From assembly GCF_014171595.1 (NCBI RefSeq), contig NZ_CP050451.1:496001-560000 (forward strand): 64,000 nt of DNA, written 5' to 3'. The DNA comes from Massilia sp. Se16.2.3 (lineage in GTDB: Bacteria > Pseudomonadota > Gammaproteobacteria > Burkholderiales > Burkholderiaceae_D). Positions 63,672 through 64,000 of the stretch are shown here, one piece after another; within the stretch, counting starts at the first letter, position 1; each line of letters starts with the position of its first letter. The notes under the pieces were generated by a model. That model had not been told where the DNA came from. It did not search any database and saw only the letters and a list, made by a program, of their open reading frames with translations. The position numbers were made by a program, and so were the translations under genes.

Positions 63672-64000
63672 TCAGGCGGCGCGGTTCAAGCCCTGCGGAG
63701 TGTGGAAAGCCGACAACAATTGGGCTTCCTTGGCTTTGGCCGCCTTCAGGTGGCGTTCCTTCACGTGGCCGTAGCCGCGGATGTCTTCCGGAATGCTGGC
63801 AATCGCCACCGCCTGCGCCAGGTTCTCGCTCGTCAGCTTCGGCAGCAGGCCGGCGACGGTGTCGCGGTACTGCTTGATGAGCGCGCGTTCGGTCTTGCGC
63901 TCTTCGCTGTAGCCGAAGATGTCGAAGGGGGTACCGCGCAGGCCTTTCAGCTTGGCCAGCAGGCCAAACGCACCCGTCATCCACGAACCGTATTCCTGCT
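63672..64000 (-). CDS. indolepyruvate ferredoxin oxidoreductase family protein, C-terminal fragment
   Basis: About 109 C-terminal residues; the gene continues beyond the right edge. EYGSWMTGAFGLLAKLKGLRG, PFDIFGYSEERKTERALI and DIRGYGHVKERHLKAAKAKE match the C-terminal DUF6537-type domain of the large fused indolepyruvate oxidoreductases, which oxidise aryl-pyruvates to acyl-CoA in amino-acid breakdown. Assignment is from recall of this conserved tail only. Confidence 0.7.
   Translation of the reverse strand, partial: QEYGSWMTGAFGLLAKLKGLRGTPFDIFGYSEERKTERALIKQYRDTVAGLLPKLTSENLAQAVAIASIPEDIRGYGHVKERHLKAAKAKEAQLLSAFHTPQGLNRAA

Overview
The window is a GC-rich bacterial chromosome segment. The order tRNA-Tyr, tRNA-Gly, tRNA-Thr, tuf, tRNA-Trp, secE, nusG, rplK, rplA, rplJ, rplL, rpoB, rpoC (all on the minus strand, 16.2-30.4 kb) is the classic proteobacterial transcription/translation cluster. 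The protein sequences, the c-di-GMP enzymes and the RsbRD-like kinase relics fit a betaproteobacterium of the Oxalobacteraceae, probably Massilia or a close relative. That taxonomic call comes from recall, not from a search.

Layout. 0-7 kb: a response-regulator fragment, a TonB-like protein, two M28 peptidases, a Cu/Zn superoxide dismutase and a PhyH-type dioxygenase. 7-11.7 kb: a triple-PAS GGDEF/EAL protein, an alpha/beta hydrolase, an isochorismatase-family hydrolase and a GNAT acetyltransferase. 11.7-16.2 kb: the most unusual part. A two-gene, visibly AT-richer cassette (calcineurin-like phosphoesterase, then a GHKL/Hsp90-like ATPase) lies immediately downstream of rpoC. It is bracketed by the real rpoC 3' end and a decayed second copy of that 3' end, including a second copy of the rpoC terminator. 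16.2-30.4 kb: the housekeeping cluster. 30.6-38.1 kb: MASE1-CHASE-PAS-GGDEF-EAL, HDOD, REC-TPR and DnaJ-domain signalling genes. 38.2-41.6 kb: a MidA/NDUFAF7-like methyltransferase, a pteridine-reductase-like SDR, folB and ttcA. 41.7-54.1 kb: an envelope/stress region with two degenerate histidine kinases, a collagen-like lipoprotein, a tiny lmo0937-type membrane protein, REC-PAS and hybrid-kinase signalling proteins, a Crp-like regulator, a cardiolipin-synthase-like lipoprotein, an OmpA protein, an AI-2E-type permease and a glycine-zipper protein. Four promoter regions here share a 19-bp motif with core CCGAACGGA. 54.3-64 kb: GNAT, SixA-like phosphatase, a TonB-dependent receptor, a LytS/LytTR pair, an M14 carboxypeptidase, an S41 protease and the end of an indolepyruvate oxidoreductase-like gene.

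A strong caveat applies. At least a dozen genes outside the ribosomal/RNAP cluster are split by single-base shifts, often in G or C runs, although their domains remain recognisable across frames. Many of these are more likely residual sequencing or assembly indels than true pseudogenes. They are annotated as broken genes with this doubt stated.
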